64,000 nt of DNA from Bryobacterales bacterium. Lineage in GTDB: Bacteria > Acidobacteriota > Terriglobia > Bryobacterales > Bryobacteraceae. Shown one piece after another: positions 1-8,307 of this stretch (positions are counted from its first letter, which is position 1; the number at the start of each line of letters is the position of its first letter). The notes below the pieces were generated by a model. That model did no database searches, was not told the origin of the DNA, and was given only the letters and a program-made list of their open reading frames with translations. The stretch is from assembly GCA_003167255.1 (NCBI GenBank), contig PMTR01000140.1, forward strand, positions 16,965 through 80,964. Reading direction: 5' to 3'. The position numbers and the translations under genes are program-made.

Positions 1-2
1 AC

Positions 3-164
3 CCGATGGCGCGGCGGGTGCGGGGAGTGACGGAGAGCGGCGGCGCGCGGCTGGCGAAGGACATGATCTACCTGGCGCTGGTGGCGGCAGCGCTCGGGCC
101 GACGCTGGTGGAAGCGGCCTTCGGGGCAGGCTCCACAGTGATGATCGAGGCGCGCGGGCGATGA
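3..164 (+). CDS. C-terminal fragment of an unidentified protein
   Basis: An open frame runs in from the left edge and ends in TGA at 162-164, leaving 53 visible codons. The visible tail has a basic start (MARRVRG), a hydrophobic stretch around IYLALVAAALGP that could be a membrane segment, and the end VMIEARGR. The stop overlaps the ATG of the next gene at 161 (ATGA), the usual mark of translational coupling, so the two were probably co-transcribed. The fragment is too short for me to assign a family. Because the downstream gene is a methyltransferase, a sugar-transfer or envelope-polymer enzyme is possible, but that is a guess. Confidence 0.5.
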   Translation, partial: PMARRVRGVTESGGARLAKDMIYLALVAAALGPTLVEAAFGAGSTVMIEARGR

Positions 165-865
165 GATACACGGAGCCGGTATACCGTTTGCCGAAGCCGT
201 TGCGGCGGCACATCCTGCACTTCGAAGTCGAGATCGAAGACGCGGTGGCGGCGTTCGCCGGGGAACTGGCGGGGGGCGCGCGGGTGCTGGACGCTGGCGC
301 GGGAGAAGGGCAGTATGCCGGACATTTCGCGCGGCAGAAATACTGCGGCGTGGACCTGGCGGTGGGAGACGCAGGCTGGGATTACAGCAAGCTCGATGCG
401 GTGGCGGACCTGGGGGCGCTGCCATTCGGCGACGGGGTTTTCGACGCGGCGCTGCACATTGTGACCATCGAGCACTTGCGGGAACCCGGGCGGGCGCTGG
501 CGGAGATGGCGCGCACGCTGAAGCCGGGTGGGCGGCTGCTGGTGGCCGCGCCGCACGAATGGGAAGTCCACCAGGCGCCGCACGATTACTTTCGCTTCAC
601 GCGCTACGGCCTCGAGTACCTGCTGGACGGCGCGGGCCTCGAAGTGATCGAGATCCGGGCGGCGGGCGGCTATTTCCGTCTGCTCGCGCGGCGGCTGCTG
701 AACGGTCTACAATTTTTTACAGGGGGCATGCGCTGGCTGGGTTTCTTGCCGGCGGCGATCCTGCTGGTGCCGCCCGCGGTGATCCTGCCCTTGCTGGACG
801 GACTCGACCGGGAAAAGAATTTCACAGTTGGATACCTATGTTGGGCGAAGAAGGCCGCGCGCTGA
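161..865 (+). CDS. Class I SAM-dependent methyltransferase
   Basis: The protein has 234 aa. The SAM-binding motif I is clear at residues 44-50 (DAGAGEG), followed by the acidic motif II region (GVDLA), a motif-IV-like region (FDAALHIVTIEHL) and the LKPGGRLLV strand typical of Methyltransf_11-type enzymes. A hydrophobic stretch near residues 196-213 (FLPAAILLVPPAVILPLL) suggests membrane association. Motifs downstream of the SAM fold do not define the substrate. Enzymes of this type often act on lipids, quinones or polysaccharide precursors. The ATG overlaps the upstream stop, which supports the start. The fold is certain; the substrate is unknown. Confidence 0.8.
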   Translation: MRYTEPVYRLPKPLRRHILHFEVEIEDAVAAFAGELAGGARVLDAGAGEGQYAGHFARQKYCGVDLAVGDAGWDYSKLDAVADLGALPFGDGVFDAALHIVTIEHLREPGRALAEMARTLKPGGRLLVAAPHEWEVHQAPHDYFRFTRYGLEYLLDGAGLEVIEIRAAGGYFRLLARRLLNGLQFFTGGMRWLGFLPAAILLVPPAVILPLLDGLDREKNFTVGYLCWAKKAAR

Positions 866-904
866 CGAAGTGCGTGGTTTGGAATTTCTGTTCCCTTGCC
901 AGAT

Positions 905-954
905 CGCTTGCTTACGCGCGCGGCTCCGATCGGAGCCGCGACCGTGAGGGAGCG
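905..954. repeat. Short interspersed palindromic repeat, copy 1
   Basis: Positions 921-938 form a perfect 18-bp palindrome (CGGCTCCGATCGGAGCCG). It is followed by CCGCGACCGTGAGGGAGCG, and 22 bp of this block (933-954) recur at 54958-54979 downstream of a different gene. The copy lies between a methyltransferase and truB. Its position and symmetry fit a REP-like element rather than a gene. Confidence 0.7.
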
Positions 955-989
955 ATCTTCGCGGAATATGAGAGTGTATTGACGAGACA

Positions 990-1898
990 GTGTACGAAGC
1001 GAGTCTTGAGGCCATATTGAACGGAGTCATCGTAGTCGATAAACCGGAGGGGTGGACGTCGCACGATGTGGTGGGCAAGGTCCGCCGCATCGCCAGGACG
1101 AAAAAGGTGGGGCACCTGGGAACGCTGGACCCGATTGCCACGGGTGTGCTGCCGCTGGTGCTCGAGCGGGCCACGCGGCTGGCGCAGTTTTACACGCGCA
1201 GCGACAAGATTTATGAAGGCGTGGTGCGGTTCGGCTGGTCGACCGATTCCTACGACCGGGCCGGCGCGGCGACCAGCCCGCAAAGGGAAGTGCGGGTGGA
1301 CGCCGGCGAACTGGAAGAACTGCTGGAGCGGTTTCGGGGCGAGTTTATGCAGACGCCGCCGCCGGTATCGGCCAAGAAGGTCGACGGCCAACGGGCCTAC
1401 GAGTTGGCGCGAAAATCCATTGCGGTGGAGCTGGAGCCGGTGAAGGTGCACGTCTACGAGCTGACGCTGCTGGGGCTCGACGGGGCGGACGCGCGGTTGC
1501 GGGCGCACTGCTCTGGGGGAACATACATGCGAGGGATTGCGCACGATCTGGGCCAGGCGATGGGATGCGGCGCGCACCTGCGGGATCTGCGACGCTTGGC
1601 CAGCGGTGAATTCGAGATCGGCCAGGCGCGCACCATCGCGCAACTGGAATCGCTGGCGGCGGACCAGCGGCTGGTGGACGCGCTGGTGCCGGCGGGGAAG
1701 ATGCTGCCGGGCTTTCCGGAAGTGTACGTGGACGATGTGGTGGCGGCGCAGATCCGGCACGGGCGGAACTTTCCGGCGTCGCCATTTCGCTCGCAGCAGG
1801 CGGCGCGGTACGTGAAGGCGGTGACGCGAGAGGGCGGACTGGTGGCCATCGGGGAAGCCGTGCTGCCCAACCTGTATCATCCATTGGTGGTGCTGTAG
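990..1898 (+). CDS. truB: tRNA pseudouridine(55) synthase TruB
   Basis: This enzyme isomerises U55 in the T-loop of tRNAs to pseudouridine in the cytoplasm. The 302-aa length is normal for the family. The catalytic motif is at residues 41-50 (GHLGTLDPIA), with Asp47 as the nucleophile, preceded by the N-terminal strand VIVVDKPEGWTSHDVV. Further family blocks are KIYEGVVRFG, TPPPVSAKKVDGQRAYELAR and CSGGTYMRGIAHDLG. I accept the GTG start at 990 because the family motif begins soon after it; a TTG at 1017 is the alternative. A repeat element lies just upstream, so truB is probably transcribed from its own promoter. No rbfA or infB neighbour is present, unlike the common nusA-infB-rbfA-truB order. 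Confidence 0.95.
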   Translation: MYEASLEAILNGVIVVDKPEGWTSHDVVGKVRRIARTKKVGHLGTLDPIATGVLPLVLERATRLAQFYTRSDKIYEGVVRFGWSTDSYDRAGAATSPQREVRVDAGELEELLERFRGEFMQTPPPVSAKKVDGQRAYELARKSIAVELEPVKVHVYELTLLGLDGADARLRAHCSGGTYMRGIAHDLGQAMGCGAHLRDLRRLASGEFEIGQARTIAQLESLAADQRLVDALVPAGKMLPGFPEVYVDDVVAAQIRHGRNFPASPFRSQQAARYVKAVTREGGLVAIGEAVLPNLYHPLVVL

Positions 1899-1941
1899 CG
1901 GGCGGGCGCAGCCCTCCGCCTGATAGAATGGCATTTGTAGG

Positions 1942-2289
1942 ATGAAGAAGTACATTTTTTGGGAATATGCGCGCGGGAGCTGGCAGTACGACGTGATCGT
2001 CGGGGTCATACTGGCCTTTTTGTTCCTGACGCCACGCGACTGGTTTCGGGATCAGCCGCGCATCCCCCAGGCCAGCGACATTTCCGCGTTACCTTCGGAA
2101 CGCGGCACGCATCAGTATTTTGTCGACAGGGAAGCGCTGGCCGGCGTTCCGGATGACCAACACGTGGCGACGCTGACGCGGTTGCTGCAAGTCCGCGCCG
2201 GCAATCCGCGCCTGATGCTGACGCGCACGGAGCCGGTGGTGGATTCGGAAGGGGAATTGCACGGTTATATCGTCTCCACGCGACCGTGA
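1942..2289 (+). CDS. Small membrane-anchored protein of unknown function
   Basis: The protein has 115 aa. A short basic/aromatic N-terminus (MKKYIFWEYARG) precedes one hydrophobic segment around residues 17-31 (YDVIVGVILAFLFLTP). The C-terminal domain of about 80 aa is soluble and hydrophilic and ends in GYIVSTRP. A single-pass protein with its C-terminal domain outside the cytoplasm is likely. A TAGAAT hexamer at 1924-1929 could be the -10 element, with GTAGGATG giving a weak ribosome-binding site. The stop overlaps a GTG at 2286 in the frame of the next gene, so it is probably coupled to the LolA-like gene. I do not recognise the family. Confidence 0.7.
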   Translation: MKKYIFWEYARGSWQYDVIVGVILAFLFLTPRDWFRDQPRIPQASDISALPSERGTHQYFVDREALAGVPDDQHVATLTRLLQVRAGNPRLMLTRTEPVVDSEGELHGYIVSTRP

Positions 2290-2306
2290 CCGGGCCACTA
2301 TACCAG

Positions 2307-3008
2307 ATGCGCCGCTATCGATTCTTCTTCGTGCTGCTTGGCACTCTGCTGGCAACTGGCGCGCGCGCGCCGGGGCAGGATCCGCTGGCGGCGGTGTTTG
2401 CGCGGATCGATGCCGCGGCGGCGCGGTTCAAAGGACTGACGGCGAACATCCGGAGAGTGGATCACATGGACGCGATTCACGAGGATGATGTAGATACCGG
2501 CACGATCAAAGTGAAACGGCAAAAGCCGAAGGAAATATCAGTGAGGCTGGACATCCAGGGAACGAACCCGCAACAGGCGGTGGTAAACGGGAGCACGGCG
2601 CGGGTGTTTTACCCGAATAACCCCGGCGAGATCCAGGAGTACCAACTGGGTAAACGGAAATCGCTTATGGATCAGTACATGGCGCTGGGCTTCGGCGGAA
2701 CATCCAGCGAACTGCGGGCGGCCTATGTTGTCAAGCTAGGCGGTGAGGAGACGGTCGCGGGTGAAGCCACGACGCGGCTGGAACTGACTCCCAGATCGCC
2801 CGAGCTGCTGGACGCGTGGGGCAGGATCGATCTCTGGATATCCGACAAGAGTGGCTACGCGGTGCAGCAGAAGCTCTACGAGAAGGCCAAGAATTACCTT
2901 CTGATCACGTACACCAACATTGAGCCGAATCCCACGATTCCCGATTCGGTTTTCCATCTGGACGTGCCCAAAGGAACGAAGAAGGATATTGTGATCAGGA
3001 AGAAGTAG
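2307..3008 (+). CDS. LolA-like outer-membrane lipoprotein-sorting protein
   Basis: The product resembles the LolA/DUF4292-type fold, an exported half-barrel that binds acyl chains. After an N-terminal signal peptide (MRRYRFFFVLLGTLLATGARA) come features seen in LolA homologues: FKGLTANIRRVDHMD, a strand with RQKPKEISVRLD, a central TARVFYPNNPGEIQEYQLG and the C-terminal strand YTNIEPNPTIPDSVFHLDVPKG. I chose ATG 2307 because it starts the signal peptide directly; a GTG at 2286 in the same frame would add seven residues and overlap the upstream gene. No LolB or LolCDE gene is nearby, so the cargo is unknown. It may serve lipoprotein transport or a related envelope task. Confidence 0.75.
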   Translation: MRRYRFFFVLLGTLLATGARAPGQDPLAAVFARIDAAAARFKGLTANIRRVDHMDAIHEDDVDTGTIKVKRQKPKEISVRLDIQGTNPQQAVVNGSTARVFYPNNPGEIQEYQLGKRKSLMDQYMALGFGGTSSELRAAYVVKLGGEETVAGEATTRLELTPRSPELLDAWGRIDLWISDKSGYAVQQKLYEKAKNYLLITYTNIEPNPTIPDSVFHLDVPKGTKKDIVIRKK

Positions 3009-3027
3009 TTCCTGACGCGGTCTCGCC

Positions 3028-4119
3028 ATGAATACAACGTCCAGCTCTTCCCGGCTCCAATACCTTGACTGGGTGCGGGGCCTGGGGGCCGTAATCATGC
3101 TGCACGGTCACGTGTGGGATTCCTTTCTGCGGGACGATCTGCGGAGCGGCGGCCCCTACATCCTTTCGCAATTCCTGGGAGGGATGCCGCCGGCGATTTT
3201 CCTGTTCCTTACGGGCGTGACGCTGGCGTTTCTGATGGACAGCTCGGAGCGCAAGGGGATGGCGCCGGCGGCGCGGGTCTGGACGGCTTACCGGCGCTCG
3301 GGCTACCTGTTTTTCCTGGCCTTCGCGTTCCGGTTGCAGCTCTGGATCTTCGGCATCCCGGCGCCGTGGCAGGACCTGTTCCGCGTGGACATCCTGAACT
3401 GCATGGGGTTTGCGATCGCGCTGCTCTCGGCGATGGCGCTCTTCCGGACGGCGGAACGGGTGCGGCTGTGCGCGGTGTTGGGCCTCGCGATCGCGTTTGC
3501 GTCCCCCCTGGTATCGCAATTGAATTGGGCCGGCGTGCCGTGGATGGTGCGGGGCTACATCGTGCCCGATCAAAAACTGTTCGGCTTCTTCCCGTGGGGC
3601 GCCTACCTGGCGTTCGGAATGGCGGCGGGCAGCGCCATACGCGTGATTCCGGAGGAAGGCATGGAGCGGGCCATGCAGTGGGGGGCGATTGTGGGCGGCG
3701 CGACGATCATGGCATGCCAGTATTTCGCCAGCCTGCCGTATTCCATCTATGCGAAGTCGGAATTCTGGCTAAACAGTCCGGCGCAAGTGCTGACCAAGCA
3801 GGGAGTGACGATGGTGCTGGTGTCGCTGGCCTTCCTGTGGACGCGCTACGGCGCCAGAGACGGCTGGAGCTGGGTGCGGCAGTTCGGCACGACGTCGTTG
3901 CTGGTCTATTGGGTACACGTCGAAATGGTCTACGGCCGGGGCCTGTTCTTCCTGAAGGACCGGCTGACGGAATGGCAGACGGCGGTGGCGGCGGTGGTGG
4001 TGATCCTGCTGATGCTCGCGATCTCGGTGATCAAGACGCGCTGGGCCGAGGTGCGCGCGGCGCTGCAGGATCTGGGCTGGTGGTCCAGAGCGAAATCGGA
4101 CAGCGCGGCGGGGGACTGA
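3028..4119 (+). CDS. Multi-pass membrane acyltransferase (DUF1624/HGSNAT-like)
   Basis: The protein has 363 aa and about ten hydrophobic segments. The N-terminal block YLDWVRGLGAVIMLHGHVWDSF matches the start of heparan-alpha-glucosaminide N-acetyltransferase-like (DUF1624) and related acyltransferase-3 proteins: an Arg-Gly pair followed by an intramembrane His thought to carry the acyl group. It is followed by PPAIFLFLTGVTLAFLM and a long series of membrane helices ending with WVHVEMVYGRG. Such enzymes transfer acetyl groups from cytosolic acetyl-CoA to sugars outside the membrane. The acceptor cannot be read from the sequence. It lies 19 bp after the LolA-like gene, so an operon is plausible. 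Confidence 0.7.
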   Translation: MNTTSSSSRLQYLDWVRGLGAVIMLHGHVWDSFLRDDLRSGGPYILSQFLGGMPPAIFLFLTGVTLAFLMDSSERKGMAPAARVWTAYRRSGYLFFLAFAFRLQLWIFGIPAPWQDLFRVDILNCMGFAIALLSAMALFRTAERVRLCAVLGLAIAFASPLVSQLNWAGVPWMVRGYIVPDQKLFGFFPWGAYLAFGMAAGSAIRVIPEEGMERAMQWGAIVGGATIMACQYFASLPYSIYAKSEFWLNSPAQVLTKQGVTMVLVSLAFLWTRYGARDGWSWVRQFGTTSLLVYWVHVEMVYGRGLFFLKDRLTEWQTAVAAVVVILLMLAISVIKTRWAEVRAALQDLGWWSRAKSDSAAGD

Positions 4120-4228
4120 GCGGCTCTTCCCACAGCCGTCCGGAAGTGATGAGGTGGCGCACGCACGCGTCGGCACTCCCAGATTTCGGCCACTCAGCTA
4201 AACTGGAAAAGGAGCCAGCCAAAGCCCC

Positions 4229-4495
4229 ATGGAAGACGACCACGCCAACAAACCCGCAATCGATCGGCGCCTGGACCGGCTAACCGAACGCCATGAGGCG
4301 CTTACCCAATCCATAGAATTCATGCACCGCGGCTGGGAGGAGCGCTGGACCGCCTCGGCCGACGCCCTCAAACAGGACGGCGAGAACATCCGCACACTCG
4401 CTCGCAACTCCAAGATCCTCCACGAATCCATCCAGAGCCTCGAAGCCATTGCGACCGCCCACCAGCAACGCATCGAACACCTCGAAGGCCAGTAA
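4229..4495 (+). CDS. Small coiled-coil protein, unknown function
   Basis: This is an 88-aa, highly charged, cytosolic protein with no Cys or membrane segment. Hydrophobic residues fall at heptad-like intervals (LDRLTERHEALTQSIEFM, IRTLARNSKILHESI, LEAIATAHQQRIEHLEG), which predicts an almost entirely alpha-helical coiled coil. AAAAGGAG lies about 15 bases before the ATG and a TAAACT hexamer sits at 4199-4204. No enzymatic motif is present. It is followed by a weak stem-loop with TTTT and then by a convergent gene. It may be a structural or oligomerisation protein; I do not recognise a named family. Confidence 0.6.
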   Translation: MEDDHANKPAIDRRLDRLTERHEALTQSIEFMHRGWEERWTASADALKQDGENIRTLARNSKILHESIQSLEAIATAHQQRIEHLEGQ

Positions 4496-4525
4496 CCGCC
4501 CCACCTAGCAATTCGGAACGAAGAA

Positions 4526-4550
4526 CCCCGCCAGCAAGATCGGCGGTTTT
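4526..4550 (+). terminator. Possible weak intrinsic terminator
   Basis: A five-base stem (CCGCC 4528-4532 with GGCGG 4542-4546) is followed by TTTT. It sits between the end of the coiled-coil gene and the convergent binding-protein gene, where a terminator is expected. The stem is short, so confidence is low. Confidence 0.35.
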
Positions 4551-4601
4551 GCTCCGGCACAGGGCTAAGCTAAGCGCCTGGTGGGACATCGGTTTGTGTC
4601 G

Positions 4602-5603
4602 TCAGTTTCCGCCGGCAGCGGCGCCTTGGGCTTTGCGGAAGGCGTCGAGGTTGGTCTGGTCGATCAGGGTGGCGCCGGTGTCGATGAAAGCCGGGAACGG
4701 AGAGTGGGTGTCCTGCGCCCAGTTGGCGTCGAGACTGGGGAGCTTGTAGTGATGTAGCGCGTCGAGCATCACAAGGCCGTATTGGCCCATGGTGTAAGGC
4801 TTCTGCGAGATGGTGGCGGCGATGCGGCCCTTCTTGATCCAGTCGAGGGTGCTGGACGGGGTATCCATGGCGACGATGACCTTGTTCTGAATGTTGTTGC
4901 GATCGAGGATGTCGGCGACTTCGGGGCAAGCGATCGCGACGAGGCAGATGAAGCCATCGGGGATGGGCTTCCCTTTGGCGATCTCGACGGTGGAATCGAA
5001 GGCGATGCGGGGGTCGCCCTTGACGTCGACGGTGCGGACGATTTTGATTTGGGGGTGGCCGTCGAGAACGGACTTGTAGCCGCGCAGGCGCTCGTCGGCA
5101 TTTTCCTGGCCGGCAATGGTGTAGACGACGATGTCGCCCTTGCCGTGAAGGCGCTCCACCAGGACACGGCCGCCCATGACGCCTGCCTGGTAATTATTCG
5201 TGCCGATGAAGGTGAGGCGTTTGCTGTCAGGGACATCGGAATCGACGGTGATGACGGGGATGCCCTGAGCGATGGCGGCGTCGATGGGGCCCTTCATGGC
5301 GGCGGCATCGCCGGCCGAGACCAGGATGCCGGCGGGCTTGAGCGACATCACATCGCGGAATGCCTGGGCTTCGGCCTGGGGATCGAAAATATCGGGACCG
5401 GCGAGACTGGCCTGGACGCCGGTGCCCATACCGAAGGCGGCGTGATTGAATCCGGCCCAGCCTTCCTGCCAGTAAGCGGCCTTCACGTTAGGGGTGACGA
5501 GGTAGTATTTTTCCAGCGGATCGTGATGAGAGTTGCTGCAGGCGGTAAGCGCGAGGGTGATGAAGGCGGCGGCGGCTCGGGCGAGCGTGGTGCGGGTTTT
5601 CAC
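4602..5603 (-). CDS. Sugar-type periplasmic binding lipoprotein (RbsB-like)
   Basis: The protein has 333 aa. The N-terminus is a lipoprotein signal with lipobox LTAC and the modified Cys at residue 22, so it should be anchored in an envelope membrane. The rest is a type I periplasmic-binding fold of the ribose/galactose family: LKPAGILVSAGDAAAMKGPIDAAIAQGIPVITVDSD, then FIGTNNYQAGVMGG, then GFICLVAIACPEVADIL and VIVAMDTPSSTLDWIKKGRIAATISQKPY. The ligand is probably a sugar or a related small molecule. No permease or ATPase gene adjoins it, so it is an orphan or works with a distant transporter. The GTG start at 5603 is supported by AGGAGG at 5611-5616 on this strand and a TATACT -10 box at 5628-5633. 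Confidence 0.85.
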   Translation of the reverse strand: MKTRTTLARAAAAFITLALTACSNSHHDPLEKYYLVTPNVKAAYWQEGWAGFNHAAFGMGTGVQASLAGPDIFDPQAEAQAFRDVMSLKPAGILVSAGDAAAMKGPIDAAIAQGIPVITVDSDVPDSKRLTFIGTNNYQAGVMGGRVLVERLHGKGDIVVYTIAGQENADERLRGYKSVLDGHPQIKIVRTVDVKGDPRIAFDSTVEIAKGKPIPDGFICLVAIACPEVADILDRNNIQNKVIVAMDTPSSTLDWIKKGRIAATISQKPYTMGQYGLVMLDALHHYKLPSLDANWAQDTHSPFPAFIDTGATLIDQTNLDAFRKAQGAAAGGN

Positions 5604-5627
5604 TGATGAACCTCCTATTCTGGGATC

Positions 5628-5633
5628 AGTATA
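5628..5633 (-). promoter_or_regulatory. -10 box of the binding-protein gene
   Basis: Read on the minus strand this is TATACT, a good sigma-70-type -10 hexamer about 24 bases before the GTG start, with AGGAGG in between. No convincing -35 hexamer is visible at the expected distance. Confidence 0.45.
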
Positions 5634-5659
5634 TACCGGCGCTTTCGCGCGGGGCCAGC

Positions 5660-5683
5660 GGCTTCGTGAGTGGCTTCGTGAGT
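5660..5683. repeat. 12-bp perfect tandem duplication
   Basis: GGCTTCGTGAGT occurs twice head to tail at 5660-5671 and 5672-5683. It lies in the divergent region between the binding-protein gene (-) and glnD (+), just upstream of the -10 box of the former. It could be a regulatory site or a slippage product. Confidence 0.6.
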
Positions 5684-5800
5684 GCGGTCTTCAGGAGCGC
5701 CTCGAAGTTGTGTGATAGATAATTTCAATCTGCCCCATTCAGAGAATCCGCTTGCAGGGGTGCAAAGCGGCTGCGTGATACTAGAGACGTGGAGGAGTGA

Positions 5801-8287
5801 TTGAGTCCAAGGGAGGGCGCTACGGCCAGGGGTCCGAAGAATCTGCAAGCCACCGGCGCGTGGCGCGCTATCGAAGCGGAATTCCAGGCGACAGGCCAAT
5901 CGTCCGCAGTGCAGAACGCCCTGACGCTGGCTAGGGATGAGGCGGTCGTCGAGGCGTACCGGGCGGCGATCGAACCGTCCTTCCCACGGTCCGTGGCGAT
6001 GCTGGCCGGCGGCGCTTACGGGCGGGGCCAAACGTTTCCCTACTCCGAGTTGGACATCGTGCTCCTTGTCGAAACGGGAAGGCAGCCGGACGCACTCAAG
6101 GAACTGCTGCCCGAGTTCGTCCGCCTGCTTTGGAACGCGGGTTTGCGGCCGAACTCCGCGGTGCTCACGGTGGCTGAGTGCCTGGAAGCCGTGGAGCGGG
6201 GAAGCGTGTCCGGATTCATCCTGTTGGACCGGCGGCTTCTGGCGGGAGACCGCGTGGTGCATGAGAACCTCGAAAGCAAACTGCCGGCCGCGCTGGCGCT
6301 GCACGGCCAGAAGATGAGCCAGCACCTTTGTCAATTGGCGCACGCGCGTCATGCCCGGTACCAGAATACGCCCCAACACGCGGAGCCGGATGTGAAAGAG
6401 GGCCCTGGTGGTTTCGAGGACGTGCGCCTCATGGATTGGCTCGCAATCCTCAAAACGGAGCACGAAGCGCCAGGCGGCGAACTGAGCAACGCGGCGGCGT
6501 TGGTTTCGTCGGCACGCTGCTTTTTGCATTACCGTGCCGGATGCGACCACAACATTCTGGATTCTGAAGCGCAGCAGAGCTTGCCGCGGCAGGCCTTCAC
6601 GCGCGGCAAGTCTTCATCCGACTGGATGCGCGAGTATTTCCAATCCGCGCGCTCGATTTTCAACGAGGCGCGCCGGGCGATCGAGGGAGCCGAGAGGAGC
6701 CAGAGTTCGCTGCTGGAGAACTTCCGCGAGTACCGCTCCCGGCTTTCGAACCAGGAGTTCACGGTTTCGCGCGAGCGGCTGCTTTTGCGCAACCCGACGC
6801 AACTCGCAAGCGATCCGGCGCTGGCATTCCGGATGCTCGAGTTCATCGGCCGCCACGGTGTTGCGCCGGCTCCGGAAACGGAGCGGAGGCTGGAAGCGTC
6901 GCGTGAGGCTTTAATGGCCTGCTGGGCCCAACCGCAACCGCTCTGGGGCGCGCTCAGGACCGTCCTGGGGTGCCCGCAGGCAGCCATGGCGCTACGCACG
7001 CTGGAGACCACCGGTCTGATGCGGGGGCTGTTTCCCGAGTGGGGCGCCATCGAACATCTGGTAGCGGCCGACTCGGAGTACCGCTATACCGTAGGCGAGC
7101 ATGCGCTGCGGACCGTCGAATGCGTGATCGAATTGGGCTCGTCCGGCAACCCGGAGCGGCAGCGATTCGCGGGGTTGCTCTCCGAGGTCGATGACGTGAC
7201 GCTCCTTCTATTCGCGCTGCTCTTTCACGAGATGGGGCGGGGCGGCGCCGATCCATGGGGGCTCGCGGCGGAGCGGGCGCGCCAAGCCATGGAGCGTATT
7301 CAGATGCCGGATGACGCGCGGAGCACCGTGCAATTTCTGATCCGCCATCAGTCCGATCTTTCCGGCGCGGTGAGCGGACGCGACATGGACGACCCGGCGA
7401 CGGTACGCCTGCTGGCGGAGCGCGTGGGCACCATCGAGCGGCTGAAGGTTCTGCTGGTCATGACTTTCGCCAGGATCGCGGCCCTCGGCCCGGAGGACAA
7501 GATTCCGTGGCGTTTGGAGCAATTGTGGCGCGCGTATAGCGCCGCCCGGCATGAACTGATGCGCGAACTGGAGACCGATCGCATCCGGCAGGTGCCCGAG
7601 GACCTTCCCGGCAACGCGGAGTTCATCAAGGGATTTCCATTGCGATACCTGCGGGCACACTCTTCGGCGGAGATTGCCGGACATCTCCAACTCTTCGAGC
7701 TTAGCCGGCCGGCCGGGGTGGCCGTAAGGCTGGACCCGCTGGAAGGGGCATACCGGCTTACGATTGTGGCGCGGGATAAGCCGTTTCTGTTTGCATCGTT
7801 TGCCGGGGCGATTTCCAGTTTCGGCATGGACATTCTGAAAGCCGAAGCCTTCTCGAATGCAGCCGGGGTGGTCCTGGATATGTTCGTTTTCGCCGATCCG
7901 AAGCGCATGCTCCAGCAAAACCCGGGCGAAGCGGATCGGCTGAGCGACCTGATCCAGCGCATCGCGCTCGGCAAGACGGACGCGCAGAGGTTAATGCGAG
8001 GCCGCGGGCTGCCGGACGCGGGCAAGCGGGCTACCCCTCCGCAAGTGCAGTTCGATTCCGAAGCGTGCCCGACGGCGACACTCGTGGAGATCGAAACGGA
8101 AGATCGGCCTGGACTGCTGTATAGCCTGGCAACCGTGTTCTCGTCGAACGCGTGCAATATCGACGTGGTGCTGGTCGACACCAAGGGCCACCGCGCCATC
8201 GATGTGTTCTATGTGGCGCACGAGGGGCGGAAGCTGTCGCCGGACGCGCAAGAGAGTCTGAAGGAAAAGATTCTGGCGGCGTGCTGA
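5801..8287 (+). CDS. glnD: GlnD-family bifunctional uridylyltransferase
   Basis: GlnD adds UMP to PII proteins under nitrogen limitation and removes it when glutamine is high. The 828-aa order matches the family: nucleotidyltransferase domain (GGAYGRG at 70-76), GlnD linker, HD domain (His434, FHEMGRGG from 475) and two C-terminal ACT domains that sense glutamine (one starting near FLFASFAGAISSFGMDI, the other near ETEDRPGLLYSLATV). Two key positions differ: the nucleotidyltransferase S-D-x-D motif reads SELD (82-85), and the HD pair is His476-Glu477. Both are Asp-to-Glu changes, so either activity could be altered. The TTG start at 5801 is set by GGAGG at 5791-5795. No PII gene is in the window, but Amt and glnA are. 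Confidence 0.85.
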   Translation: MSPREGATARGPKNLQATGAWRAIEAEFQATGQSSAVQNALTLARDEAVVEAYRAAIEPSFPRSVAMLAGGAYGRGQTFPYSELDIVLLVETGRQPDALKELLPEFVRLLWNAGLRPNSAVLTVAECLEAVERGSVSGFILLDRRLLAGDRVVHENLESKLPAALALHGQKMSQHLCQLAHARHARYQNTPQHAEPDVKEGPGGFEDVRLMDWLAILKTEHEAPGGELSNAAALVSSARCFLHYRAGCDHNILDSEAQQSLPRQAFTRGKSSSDWMREYFQSARSIFNEARRAIEGAERSQSSLLENFREYRSRLSNQEFTVSRERLLLRNPTQLASDPALAFRMLEFIGRHGVAPAPETERRLEASREALMACWAQPQPLWGALRTVLGCPQAAMALRTLETTGLMRGLFPEWGAIEHLVAADSEYRYTVGEHALRTVECVIELGSSGNPERQRFAGLLSEVDDVTLLLFALLFHEMGRGGADPWGLAAERARQAMERIQMPDDARSTVQFLIRHQSDLSGAVSGRDMDDPATVRLLAERVGTIERLKVLLVMTFARIAALGPEDKIPWRLEQLWRAYSAARHELMRELETDRIRQVPEDLPGNAEFIKGFPLRYLRAHSSAEIAGHLQLFELSRPAGVAVRLDPLEGAYRLTIVARDKPFLFASFAGAISSFGMDILKAEAFSNAAGVVLDMFVFADPKRMLQQNPGEADRLSDLIQRIALGKTDAQRLMRGRGLPDAGKRATPPQVQFDSEACPTATLVEIETEDRPGLLYSLATVFSSNACNIDVVLVDTKGHRAIDVFYVAHEGRKLSPDAQESLKEKILAAC

Positions 8288-8307
8288 GAGTACCGGGGAC
8301 GGCCAGT

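Noticed and set aside
912..2009. Minus-strand frame opposite truB
   Set aside because: The product is Arg/His/Pro-rich with no motif, and truB is certain.
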